Below are positions 19,527 through 28,241 of a DNA stretch of 61,655 nucleotides, one piece after another. Where the stretch lies: assembly GCA_030653175.1 (NCBI GenBank), contig JAURZV010000040.1:1-61655 (forward strand). Direction: 5' to 3'. The notes under the pieces were generated by a model, which did no database searches, had not been told where the DNA came from, and was given only the letters and a program-made list of their open reading frames with translations. Both the position numbers and the translations under genes were made by a program. Each line of letters opens with the position of its first letter. Position 1 is the stretch's first letter. The stretch is from Methylobacter sp. (lineage in GTDB: Bacteria > Pseudomonadota > Gammaproteobacteria > Methylococcales > Methylomonadaceae).

Positions 19527-20468
19527 ATGGATAAGGCCAACATGACGAAAAATAAAAATCGAAGAGTATCTTTTCGAATTTATGATGAAGTTAATCTGTT
19601 TTACAAAAAAATAGATGAAAAACTGGTGACCGAACCGCACCCTGTTTTCGATAATATTTTGAATGACTTTTTATCGCCTACAGATATTGAAAGGAGAGCG
19701 CGGGATTCGGCATTGCCCAAGCTGGAAAAAAACCTGCCGGATGTCACGATGCCGGGCTTTCAATTTGAGGAAAATGACACCCTCAACGTTAACATCAGTG
19801 CAAGCGGCATGGCTTTTAATTGCGAAGACGCGCTTAAAGAAGGCGACTATCTGATAATCAAGATACTGCTGGTATCCACCATGGCGGTCATCGTAACTTA
19901 CTGCAAGGTTGTTTATTGCAAAAACAGTAATCCATACGAAAGTCAGCTGCCTTATTTGGTTGGCGCACATTTCATCAACTTGAAAGATGAAGATCGGGAA
20001 TTACTGAGCAAACATGTGGACAAAAAGAAAGTGCAACAAATCGTGGTTAAAGGATTTATCCTGGCCGCTGTCATTACAGTTATCGCCGCGCCTGATGTAG
20101 TATTCGGCTTTTTGTTCGACCTGTCTCATTCTCTGCTGGGATTATTCCTCCACAGCATCCATATTACCTTTGAATTTATCGAATCCACTCTCGATCACCT
20201 CGTCGAACATTTTTTTCATACCAACCTTAAGCAAACTCAGATTATTGTCTTTTATATCATGTTGTCTTTTGGTTTATATGTACTCTACCGTCTGTGGCGG
20301 GCATTGCCGCCTTTTTGTCGGCGGTGTAAAAAAAACCAGATCGCCTATTGGTTACGGAAGAAGGCAAGTTTGCTTTATTATTGGCGGGAGCAGTCTTTGT
20401 TCAATAAAATAAAACTGGTTGTGATCGGCGCGGCGGCCATCACCGGCTATATTTTTTTTGGCATGTAG
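19527..20468 (+). CDS. Membrane protein with N-terminal PilZ-like domain
   Basis: The 313-residue protein has RVSFR (RxxxR) at residues 13-17 and NISASG (NxSxxG) near residue 91, so the N-terminal 170 residues resemble a PilZ c-di-GMP receptor. A charged segment (DKKKVQQIVVK) leads into a hydrophobic region of about 60 residues, a helix QTQIIVFYIMLSFGLYVLY, and a last membrane helix LVVIGAAAITGYIFFG; between the last two are RRCKKNQ and Trp/Tyr-rich segments. It may carry a c-di-GMP signal to a membrane-located process. I do not recognise the C-terminal part. An alternative start is ATG 19542. It is convergent with the DUF1640 gene. Confidence 0.75.
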   Translation: MDKANMTKNKNRRVSFRIYDEVNLFYKKIDEKLVTEPHPVFDNILNDFLSPTDIERRARDSALPKLEKNLPDVTMPGFQFEENDTLNVNISASGMAFNCEDALKEGDYLIIKILLVSTMAVIVTYCKVVYCKNSNPYESQLPYLVGAHFINLKDEDRELLSKHVDKKKVQQIVVKGFILAAVITVIAAPDVVFGFLFDLSHSLLGLFLHSIHITFEFIESTLDHLVEHFFHTNLKQTQIIVFYIMLSFGLYVLYRLWRALPPFCRRCKKNQIAYWLRKKASLLYYWREQSLFNKIKLVVIGAAAITGYIFFGM

Positions 20469-20481
20469 TACGAGTTTTTGT

Positions 20482-20515
20482 TGCCCGACATTTCGAAGCA
20501 TGGGAATGTCGGGCA
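20482..20515. terminator. Hairpin between convergent genes
   Basis: TGCCCGACATT (20482-20492) pairs perfectly with 20505-20515. Its place between two facing stops suggests a two-way terminator. T-runs are weak. Confidence 0.5.
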
Positions 20516-20541
20516 TAAACAGCATGCCCGATCTACAGGGC

Positions 20542-20814
20542 TTAAAAAAACGCCTTCAATACTAACGATATAACGCCTGCCAATAGCACACCAAGCATCC
20601 ATCTATTTAACTTTAACTCACCATCAATACGCTCAAAGCGCACATTCATTTCTGCTTTAATTTCATTTTTGACTTCGGTTAGGTCATGCTTTGTGATAAG
20701 TCCGTCTTGAGCTTCGGCAATCACGCGCACAACCGCCTCAGCTTGCGCTTGTGGAATACCGGACGATTTAAGTTTATCAACTAACTCCAGAGTATCAAAC
20801 GTAATGGTGGTCAT
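20542..20814 (-). CDS. Small DUF1640-like coiled-coil membrane-anchored protein
   Basis: The 90-residue product starts MTTITFDTLELVDKLKSSG; a longer reading (to 20970) adds 52 residues from repeat DNA and was discarded. The pattern is an FDT...VDKLK N-terminus, the helix IPQAQAEAVVRVIAEAQDGL, a coiled coil with LITKHDLTEVKNEIKAEM, and a single C-terminal membrane helix (RWMLGVLLAGVISLVLKAFF). It matches the DUF1640/CCDC90-type family. A paralogue lies at 38006-38251. The cellular role is unknown. Confidence 0.78.
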   Translation of the reverse strand: MTTITFDTLELVDKLKSSGIPQAQAEAVVRVIAEAQDGLITKHDLTEVKNEIKAEMNVRFERIDGELKLNRWMLGVLLAGVISLVLKAFF

Positions 20815-21198
20815 GGCATTTACTCCTGTCATTATTTCAATATTCAGTTTACCACGCTTGACAGCCGCCTTGCCACTGGATGCAGTTATGTGTATGACAC
20901 TTAACGTTTCCGCGATACCTAAAAAACGGTTGCACTTAACTGACGCAAAACGTTTCAGACGGGGTAGCATGCCCCGTCCGGCAGTTCAGTATCTACGCCC
21001 TACTGAACCTAGAAAAATCATTTCGTCCACGAAAAGCACAAAAAGCACGAAAATTTTCAAAGAGATACCAAACTGTTAACCGTCACCCAAAGGGTGAATG
21101 GCTAAATCAACGGAACATACTGATTTATTTCGTGTCTTTCGTGGACTAACTGCGGTTTTTAGGCTGAAGGGTGCATGGCAGGGATAGCCATGCATGAC
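20815..21198. other. Gene-free 384-base gap with hairpins
   Basis: It holds a GACGGGG hairpin (20958-20978) and a CCACGAAAAGCAC inverted repeat (about 21026-21150), which is another copy of the repeat at 19119-19457. No gene is supported. Confidence 0.6.
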
Positions 21199-22599
21199 TT
21201 ATTTCGCCCCCATACGAATTTTAATGACGGGATTTTTACCGGTGTTTTCTCTTAATGAGTTGATGTTGTTGATTATTTTTTGATCCACAATACAATTTTT
21301 AATATAAGGCTTATTCTCAAAATAAACGCTATCCACTTCCATGCCGGGTTTCAGTTGTATCCATGAAATTTCCATAACCGGACGCTCCACGGTAGTACTT
21401 TGTGATCCACTAAATAGTTTGCTGTTCTTCCATGATTTTTTAACCGCAGGGAGTTCCACAACCACATCCTCCTCAATGGTTGTGTCTTCTTTGAGCACTT
21501 TAATGAAAGTGTCGATAATATCAGGATCGTAATAGCTTTCTTTTCGACTCTTTAATTGATTGATCGCGGCGCTGACGGACATTACTTCACCTGTCATTGA
21601 ACCTTCAAGATACGCAATATAGTCGCCGACCACATTCAGAATACGGGATCCCAAGGGAATCTTTTGTTTAGCCAGGCCGTCGGGAAAGCCGGAGCCGTCA
21701 TAGCGTTCGTATTGATGCCGGATTAAAATAGACGCGCCTTTTAACTGTGTCAATCCCTTCAATAAAGCTTCACCTTCTACCGCATGTTTTAAATAACGGC
21801 GTATGTCGACAAGAGGTATTGAGTAGTAAGGCTCTGACAGCAAGCTATCCTGCAAGCTCATCTTGCCGATTTGTATCAGCAATCCGGCATAAAAAATATT
21901 TTGCTTCTCTTCTGAGTTCATGCCCAGTTCGCGCGCAACCAGTAAGGCTTTTTCGGCGATATATTTTGACTGCCCGCTTTTAATGCCGGGGCGCATTTCA
22001 ATAATACGTGAGAATGCCTTGATGGAATCGATATATTGCTTTTTTAGATTCTTGTTTGCCCGGTCAAGATGCTGCATAGTATTCTTGAGCTGTTCGGTAC
22101 GTTGCTCGACTATTTCTTCCAGATGTTCGTTGAGTTCTTTCAATTCTTCATTTTGCTGGTGAACAATACCGGATAGACGATCCCGCTCCTCGCGCAGACG
22201 CTTTTGTTCCAGGGCGTTGCGAACCAGTAATTTAAGTTCCTCATCATTCCAGGGTTTATTGCAATAATTGTAAATACGCCCTTTATTGACGGCATCAATC
22301 GTTGATTGAAAGTCGGCATAGCCGGTCAGTAAAATGCGGATGGTCTCCGGCCATTGCGTGAAAACCTGAGTTAAAAACTCCGCACCGCTCATTTCCGGCA
22401 TACGCATATCGGAAATAATCAGGTCAACGGCATTTTGCCGTAATATCTCCAGTCCTTCTGCGCCGCTTGAGGCAAAGTAGGCGACATACGGTTCATTATG
22501 AAATAAGCGGCGTAAGGCTTTAAGCACATTCGCTTCATCATCGACAAACAATATCGCGGCAGATTTGTCATGCGCATCGCTAGCCAGTTCAGTCAGCAT
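21199..22599 (-). CDS. Response regulator with degenerate HD-GYP output domain
   Basis: The 466-residue protein has a REC domain (residues about 15-130; ILFVDDEANV, phospho-acceptor Asp in LIISDMRMPEMSG, KPW switch segment), a coiled coil, and an HD-GYP-like domain. The normal LHDIGK metal motif is replaced by LIQIGK, and GYP reads GFP in RYDGSGFPDGL, so c-di-GMP hydrolysis is doubtful. A C-terminal extension of about 100 residues (WIQLKPGMEVDSVYF) is not recognised. The first about 165 residues are nearly identical to those of the REC-GGDEF-EAL gene upstream. It is last in a minus-strand cluster that supplies a histidine kinase. GGAG lies 5 bases before the ATG. Confidence 0.85.
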   Translation of the reverse strand: MLTELASDAHDKSAAILFVDDEANVLKALRRLFHNEPYVAYFASSGAEGLEILRQNAVDLIISDMRMPEMSGAEFLTQVFTQWPETIRILLTGYADFQSTIDAVNKGRIYNYCNKPWNDEELKLLVRNALEQKRLREERDRLSGIVHQQNEELKELNEHLEEIVEQRTEQLKNTMQHLDRANKNLKKQYIDSIKAFSRIIEMRPGIKSGQSKYIAEKALLVARELGMNSEEKQNIFYAGLLIQIGKMSLQDSLLSEPYYSIPLVDIRRYLKHAVEGEALLKGLTQLKGASILIRHQYERYDGSGFPDGLAKQKIPLGSRILNVVGDYIAYLEGSMTGEVMSVSAAINQLKSRKESYYDPDIIDTFIKVLKEDTTIEEDVVVELPAVKKSWKNSKLFSGSQSTTVERPVMEISWIQLKPGMEVDSVYFENKPYIKNCIVDQKIINNINSLRENTGKNPVIKIRMGAK

Positions 22600-22601
22600 A
22601 A

Positions 22602-22860
22602 CTACTCCGGTTTCATTTTAATCAAGATGTCCGTCATTTTACGCATTTTCAATATCTGCTCCGGCAAAGTAGGTAAGACAATCCAAAAGGTCATCTTCTG
22701 ACTTAAATGGCTGGTCAGTGTCATTTGAAATTGTAAAGGAGAGTAAGGCGTTTTGGATAGTCGATGTTTCGTTATTTTCGGACAGGCTCTTAGTTGACAT
22801 AACCGAATGGAATTTTGCAAAATATTTACCTACCAACTTACTGCTGTTCATCATAAAGTG
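22602..22860 (-). pseudogene. Remnant of a histidine-kinase C-terminus
   Basis: Fragments in two frames resemble the tail of the histidine kinase at 24698-26500. TLTSHLSQKMTFWIVLP parallels its QLTSQLGQGTTFRIVLP, and SSKLVGKYFA parallels TTKPVGKGTG. The last about 60 bases before the next gene (GCATTTTCAATA and flanks) also match 24660-24720. It sits between two near-identical REC modules exactly where a kinase tail precedes the REC gene at 24698. I read it as the scar of a tandem kinase-regulator duplication. Two short open frames here (71 and 72 codons) are by-products. Confidence 0.7.
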
Positions 22861-22861
22861 A

Positions 22862-24658
22862 TTAATTCTGTTTCAGTAACAATTCAAACTGCTCAATTGG
22901 CACTGGTTTACTGAACAGAAAACCCTGATAGATCGAACAGTTATTTTGTTCCAAAAAATTACGTTGCACTTCAGTCTCCACCCCTTCTGCGATGACTTCC
23001 ATGCCTAAATTGTTGCCCATGCCGATGATCGTTTGCACAATCACCGCATCAGTGGCTTTTACATTAATGTTGCGCACGAAGGATTGATCAATCTTGAGTT
23101 GGTCGAGCGGTAATTGTGTCAGATAGCATAGTGACGAATAGCCGGTGCCGAAATCATCCATGGAAAAGCGCACGCCGATTTCACGGAGTGCCTTCATCTT
23201 GAGAATGGTGTTATCGATATTGTCGAGTAGCAGCGTTTCTGTCAGTTCCAGCTTAAGCCTTTCGGGGTTGATAGCGTTACGACGCAAAATCTGACAAACG
23301 TGTTCCACAAAATCAGCCTGATGAAACTGTTTTGCACTCACGTTGACGGCAAGCTGTAAATGTTGAGTATGGAAATTGCCTTCCCAGATTTTGATCTGTG
23401 CGCAAGCCGTTTCCAGAACCCATTGCCCAATGGGTAATATCAAGTCGGTTTCTTCTGCCAGCGGGATAAAATCTAATGGGGAGACCAAGCCACGCTGTGG
23501 ATGATTCCAGCGAATCAAGACCTCGGCGCCGATGATTTCGCCTTTGTGGTAAACCTGTGGCTGATAATAAAGCTTGAACTGGTTTTCTGCCAATGCCAAG
23601 CGCAAATCTGTTTCCAGTGCAGCGCGGGAAGAAATACTGGCTTGCACTTGCGGATCAAAGAAGCATAAAGTATTGCGGCCGGCCGTCTTAGCCTGATACA
23701 TGGCAATATCTGCATGCTTCAATAGTTCTTCCTTAGTCTGATCGTGATCACTAAAAAAAGCGATACCGATACTGGCAGTACAATGATAGTCGTGTGAGGC
23801 AAGCTGGTAAGGCTGATTGATAATGTTCAAAATTTTATTGCCAATGGTTTCGACCTGTGCTGCCGCCTCAAGGTTTTGTTTACTCAGTTCCTCCAGTATC
23901 ACCACGAAATCATCACCGCTCAGACGAGCAATGGTATCGCCTTCGCGTACACAGGACTGAAGACGTTGTGCAATCTGTTGTAGCAGCAAATCACCCATAT
24001 CATGGCCGATAGTGTTGTTGAGTGTCTTAAAATTATCCAGGTCAATAAACAATAAAGCGCCCATCCGACCGTTACGCGCGCTGAAAACGAATGCCCGCTT
24101 GATCCGTTCATATAGAAGCCGCCGATTAGCCAAGCCGGTGAGCTGGTCGTAAAATGCCAGATGCTCAACTTTTTCTTCCAGGTGGTCGTTGAATTCTTTT
24201 AATTCTCTATTTTGCTGGTGAACAATACCGGATAGACGATCCCGCTCCTCGCGCAGACGCTTTTGTTCCAGGGCGTTGCGAACCAGTAATTTAAGTTCCT
24301 CATCATTCCAGGGTTTATTGCAATAATTGTAAATACGCCCCTTATTCACGGCATCAATCGTTGATTGAAAGTCGGCATAGCCGGTCAGTAAAATACGAAT
24401 GGTCTCCGGACACTGCATGAAAACCTCGGTTAAAAATTCCGCACCGCTCATTTCCGGCATGCGCATATCGGAAATAATCAGGTCAACGGCATTTTGCCGT
24501 AATATCTCCAGTCCTTCTGCGCCGCTTGAGGCAAAGTAGGCGACATACGGTTCATTATGAAATAAGCGTCGTAAGGCTTTAAGCACATTCGCTTCATCAT
24601 CGACAAACAATATCGCGGCAGATTTGTCATGCACATCGCTAGCCAGTTCAGTCAGCAT
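22862..24658 (-). CDS. Response regulator with GGDEF (degenerate) and EAL domains
   Basis: The 598-residue product starts at ATG 24658 with GGAG 5 bases upstream, as in its paralogue; a GTG two codons earlier is possible. REC (about 15-130) carries Asp in IISDMRMPEMSG. In the GGDEF domain the signature reads SGDDF, after an RxxD inhibitory site (REGD), so cyclase activity is doubtful although it may bind GTP or c-di-GMP. The EAL domain keeps EVLIRW, NVSAKQF, ELTETLLLD, DDFGTGYSS, LKIDQSFV and EGVET, so phosphodiesterase activity is likely. The kinase gene 40 bases upstream is the likely partner. Confidence 0.9.
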   Translation of the reverse strand: MLTELASDVHDKSAAILFVDDEANVLKALRRLFHNEPYVAYFASSGAEGLEILRQNAVDLIISDMRMPEMSGAEFLTEVFMQCPETIRILLTGYADFQSTIDAVNKGRIYNYCNKPWNDEELKLLVRNALEQKRLREERDRLSGIVHQQNRELKEFNDHLEEKVEHLAFYDQLTGLANRRLLYERIKRAFVFSARNGRMGALLFIDLDNFKTLNNTIGHDMGDLLLQQIAQRLQSCVREGDTIARLSGDDFVVILEELSKQNLEAAAQVETIGNKILNIINQPYQLASHDYHCTASIGIAFFSDHDQTKEELLKHADIAMYQAKTAGRNTLCFFDPQVQASISSRAALETDLRLALAENQFKLYYQPQVYHKGEIIGAEVLIRWNHPQRGLVSPLDFIPLAEETDLILPIGQWVLETACAQIKIWEGNFHTQHLQLAVNVSAKQFHQADFVEHVCQILRRNAINPERLKLELTETLLLDNIDNTILKMKALREIGVRFSMDDFGTGYSSLCYLTQLPLDQLKIDQSFVRNINVKATDAVIVQTIIGMGNNLGMEVIAEGVETEVQRNFLEQNNCSIYQGFLFSKPVPIEQFELLLKQN

Positions 24659-24697
24659 AACCACTCCAGCTTTATTTTAATCGGCATGACTGCCATT

Positions 24698-26500
24698 TTA
24701 TGCATTTTCAATAACCGCGCCGCTAATAGGCAGGACGATCCGAAAGGTTGTCCCCTGACCTAACTGACTGGTCAGTTGAATTTCCCCCTGATGTTTTTTG
24801 ATAATAGTGTAGGAAACCGAAAGTCCTAAGCCGGTGCCTTTACCTACCGGCTTGGTAGTAAAAAAGGGATCAAAAATTTTATTTTGGTGCTCAGGGGCTA
24901 TGCCTTTGCCGGTATCGCTGATTTCCACCCACGCGCGATCATTTTCTGTTCCGGTGCGTAAGGTGATAGTACCTTCGCTTTCAATAGCGTGTGCCGCATT
25001 GATCAGCAAATTCATAAACACCTGGTTAAGCTGGTGTGGCAGGCATTTTACTTCAGGCAGGTCGCCAAATGCCTTAACAATTTTTGCCTTGTATTTAATT
25101 TCATTGTTAACAATATTGAGTGTACTTTCGAGCCCGACGTGCAAATTAGTCCATTGCCAGTCATCATTAATATCAAGGTGAGAGAAGTCTTTAAGATCTT
25201 GAATAATTTCTTTCACCCGTGTCGCGCCTTCATGGGATTCTTCCAATAAATCGAGTACATCAGTCTTCAGAAAATCCAGATCTATTTTTTGTTTAAAGGC
25301 TTTGATTTGTGCGTGTTGCTCAGGATGCGTACAAACGTGTATACAAACGGCTTCTGCCTGCTCGTAAATCGCCACCAGTGCCAGTAAATTATCGATATAG
25401 TTTTTTAAGGAGGTCAGATTGGAATTGATATAACCAATAGGATTATTGATTTCATGTGCCACGCCGGCAGCCAATTGACCGATAGATGCCATTTTCTCGG
25501 ATTGCAGCAGATGCACTTGCGCTTCTTGTAATTGAGTATTCAGCAGCAACTGTTGGTTTTTTTCAAATTCCAGGGTTCGATTGATTTTGATAAGTTCCCG
25601 GGTGCGCTTTTTAACGTCTTCTTCCAATTGCACATTGCTGCGAGCCAGCACTGTTTCGGCTTGTTTTTGCGAAGTAATGTCCATACCGCAACCCATCAAT
25701 CCGGCGAAGCTCCCGTTCTTGCACATTCTGGGGGCTGCTGTTTCATAGATCCATGTGATTTTACCGTCGGCGGTCAGCAAGCGGTATTGAATTTTGAATT
25801 TACTACGTTCTTCAGCCGCACGGCTATAGGTTTGGGTTACTTTGTCCCGGTCTTCAGGATGAATGGCGTTTAGCCATTGCTCACGGCTGGGTATACCGGG
25901 TTGTAAATTGAAAGTGGCTAACCAAAAGTGATTGCAAAAAATCGGCATATGATTAGCGTTGGTAATCCAGATTAATGCGGAAATGTTTTCGGCTAGTTCC
26001 TTAAAGCGGCTTTCACTCTCGCGTAAGGCCGAGTATAGATTGCTCTGAATAATTTCATGGTGTTCTTGTTTATCGATTTGGATTTGCGCGGCATCAATGC
26101 CGTTAATAAGGCTGAGTGCCATTTGTTTATCGGTACTGAGAATATGATGGCAGAGCCAGTTGACCAAGTAGTCCATCAAGTCTTCCGAAAGAGCGTTAAT
26201 ATCGACCTCGACTTCGCGCTGGACAGCTATCATTTTGTCCACAAATTCTTTATGCTCAGCCTCATGTACGGCATATATCGTTGGGTTAAACTTTGCAGCC
26301 GACATCAGTTGTTCTTCATCCTGAAAGTGGTACACAGTATAATCAACTAAGTTATTTATAATTTTGATGATCGTGTCACGGTCAGCGCCAATGGCTACAG
26401 CTTCATCCAATTGGTTAGCTAAATCGATAAGATGTTTATGTTGTTTGTCAACAGACTCTATACCTAGCACCAGTTGATCATTCCAATTCAAAATGGCCAT
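24698..26500 (-). CDS. Hemerythrin-PAS hybrid sensor histidine kinase
   Basis: The 600-residue protein has, in order, a bacteriohemerythrin domain (residues 1 to about 140; VDKQHKHL, YHFQDEEQLM, HEAEHKEF, HHIL supply the di-iron ligands), a PAS/PAC domain (about 160-285; ITNANHMPIFCN...GCGMDITSQKQAE), a coiled coil, a HisKA-like dimerisation domain with phospho-His in AAGVAHEINNPIGYINS, and an HATPase (DTGKGIAPEHQNKIFDPFFT, GTGLGLSVSY). No transmembrane segment is seen, so it is probably a cytoplasmic oxygen or redox sensor. It lies 40 bases before the REC-GGDEF-EAL gene and likely phosphorylates the REC proteins of this cluster. Confidence 0.92.
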   Translation of the reverse strand: MAILNWNDQLVLGIESVDKQHKHLIDLANQLDEAVAIGADRDTIIKIINNLVDYTVYHFQDEEQLMSAAKFNPTIYAVHEAEHKEFVDKMIAVQREVEVDINALSEDLMDYLVNWLCHHILSTDKQMALSLINGIDAAQIQIDKQEHHEIIQSNLYSALRESESRFKELAENISALIWITNANHMPIFCNHFWLATFNLQPGIPSREQWLNAIHPEDRDKVTQTYSRAAEERSKFKIQYRLLTADGKITWIYETAAPRMCKNGSFAGLMGCGMDITSQKQAETVLARSNVQLEEDVKKRTRELIKINRTLEFEKNQQLLLNTQLQEAQVHLLQSEKMASIGQLAAGVAHEINNPIGYINSNLTSLKNYIDNLLALVAIYEQAEAVCIHVCTHPEQHAQIKAFKQKIDLDFLKTDVLDLLEESHEGATRVKEIIQDLKDFSHLDINDDWQWTNLHVGLESTLNIVNNEIKYKAKIVKAFGDLPEVKCLPHQLNQVFMNLLINAAHAIESEGTITLRTGTENDRAWVEISDTGKGIAPEHQNKIFDPFFTTKPVGKGTGLGLSVSYTIIKKHQGEIQLTSQLGQGTTFRIVLPISGAVIENA

Positions 26501-26575
26501 GTCGTTTGCAATAAATTTAAGAAGGATACTCTATGCATTATGGCACAATCCTTTAATGACATATTTTTTTCCTGT

Positions 26576-27394
26576 TTAATACAGGGTAAGGATTTGGTTA
26601 GCAAACTGCCGTCCACTGTCAGTACAATGCGCCGCTTGGTCAATTGAAATATTGAGTATGGCAAGTGCGGTGCAAATGGGTTCGTGTTCCTCCAGAGCGG
26701 ATTTATCTGATTGTTCAGTATTGACTATCAACAAATTGGCGGTATAGACCAGTAATCCGAGCGACTTGGTTGTAGCGGACTCAGGATATGTTTCATGTTG
26801 TTCAATAGCCTCTTGAATCTCCTGAGGAAGATTCCAGTATTGTGCGGCTTTGCCACCTATGGTTGTATGATTAAAACCTAAGATCTTTTGTTCTTCCTCT
26901 ATCCCAAATTTTGCAGACACTTTAACAAGCCGGCTGAATTCGTCAGGAAAAAGCATGACAATCACCAAGTCTCCGATGTCGTGTAATAATCCGGCTGTGA
27001 AGGCAAAATCAGGACTGTTACCGGATAAACCTGCAAGCTGCCGGGTACATTCGGCAACGGCCATGCTGTGATGCCAGAACTGGCGATAATTGAAGTCTTT
27101 ATGCCGTTCAGGCAGCATTTTTGAAAAACAGATACTAATTAACAGGTCTCTTATGCGGTTAAAACCCAGTAATACAACAGCCTCACGCAAAGAACCTATT
27201 TCCCTGGACATGCCGTAGAAAGATGAGTTGGCGATACGTAAAATCTGTACCGCCATGGATGGATCCTGGCTGATTTTATCGACCAGTGTGGTCAGATCTT
27301 GTTTGCCATTAATCTGTTGTAACGCTTCCATAAGCAATACCGGCATTGACGGCAAATCCGTCAAACACGCGAATTTATTTTTTAAGGTGGGCAT
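26576..27394 (-). CDS. HDOD domain signalling protein
   Basis: The 272-residue product is a single HDOD domain: LPSMPVLLMEALQQ, ISQDPSMAVQILRIANSSFYG, LREAVVLLGFNRIRDLL and a retained HDIGD (AGLLHDIGDLVIVMLFPDEF) followed by HTTIGGKAAQYWNLP. Such proteins lie next to two-component and c-di-GMP systems, and their biochemical role is mostly unknown. The start is one base past the stop of the upstream REC-PAS gene, so the two are translationally linked. Confidence 0.88.
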   Translation of the reverse strand: MPTLKNKFACLTDLPSMPVLLMEALQQINGKQDLTTLVDKISQDPSMAVQILRIANSSFYGMSREIGSLREAVVLLGFNRIRDLLISICFSKMLPERHKDFNYRQFWHHSMAVAECTRQLAGLSGNSPDFAFTAGLLHDIGDLVIVMLFPDEFSRLVKVSAKFGIEEEQKILGFNHTTIGGKAAQYWNLPQEIQEAIEQHETYPESATTKSLGLLVYTANLLIVNTEQSDKSALEEHEPICTALAILNISIDQAAHCTDSGRQFANQILTLY

Positions 27395-27395
27395 T

Positions 27396-28241
27396 TCAAC
27401 TCTGCTTTAATGGTGACAATACCATAATGATTCCTTTCGATTGGCTGATATTTCCCATTGCGCTTACTAATACATGCATGGAAACATCTTCACTCAACGC
27501 TACAACTCCGCCATCAAGCTGTACAAAGTTATCGGAACAGGTGTTTTGTAATAATTGCAAAAGCGCCTCGGGTAAAATATCACCCGCCATAAGACCGAGC
27601 AGGCAGCCCGGAGGTTGGCAGAATAGTGCCTCGGCGCGTCGGTTGGAAGCTACGATCATATTCTGTTCGTCAATACCGATAATGCCTACCGGTAAATGCT
27701 CAAGAATTTCCTGTGAAATTTGCAATACATTAATACTGTGTACAATTTCACGGGTTTTATCGGCTACTTTTTGCTCAAGATTGTGATTGAGCGTGGAAAG
27801 TTCGTCATTGGCAGACTGAAGTTTCCTGCTTAAACGCAAATTTTCCTGTTCCATTTCATAGTACTGAAACGCCTCGCGAATGTTATCCCGAAGCAAGCCA
27901 TCGTTCCAGGGTTTGGTCAAAAATTTACAAATCGCACCTTCGTTAACGGCGCTGGTGACTGATTCAAGTTCGGTATAGCCGGACAATACAATGCGTAATG
28001 TCTTGGGATAAAGAACTTTAACTTTACGCAAAAACTCCACACCAGTCATATGGGGCATACGTTGATCGGAAACGATGACGCCCACTTCGTGCTTTGCCAA
28101 TAAGGCAAGTCCCTCTTCGCCGCTATTGGCGGTCAGGATGGTATAGCCATCAGGTCGCAAAGTACGCTTAAGAGCATTAATGATGTTAATTTCATCATCT
28201 ACCAGCAGGATGGTGCGTGAGGTTTGTGGCGCTTCTGTCAT
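27396..28241 (-). CDS. Response regulator with C-terminal PAS-like domain
   Basis: The 281-residue protein has a REC domain (residues about 9-125; ILLVDDEINIINAL, Asp in VIVSDQRMPHMTG, LTKPW), a coiled coil and a PAS-like domain (about 175-275; LEHLPVGIIGIDEQNMIVAS). It has no DNA-binding or enzymatic output domain. It is first in the cluster and is joined to the HDOD gene by one base. It may serve as a phosphorylation relay or as an adaptor for the HDOD protein. Confidence 0.87.
   Translation of the reverse strand: MTEAPQTSRTILLVDDEINIINALKRTLRPDGYTILTANSGEEGLALLAKHEVGVIVSDQRMPHMTGVEFLRKVKVLYPKTLRIVLSGYTELESVTSAVNEGAICKFLTKPWNDGLLRDNIREAFQYYEMEQENLRLSRKLQSANDELSTLNHNLEQKVADKTREIVHSINVLQISQEILEHLPVGIIGIDEQNMIVASNRRAEALFCQPPGCLLGLMAGDILPEALLQLLQNTCSDNFVQLDGGVVALSEDVSMHVLVSAMGNISQSKGIIMVLSPLKQS

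Noticed and set aside
22602-22854. Two small minus-strand genes of 72 and 71 codons
   Set aside because: Similarity of pieces to the kinase tail in different frames shows a decayed remnant rather than two genes.
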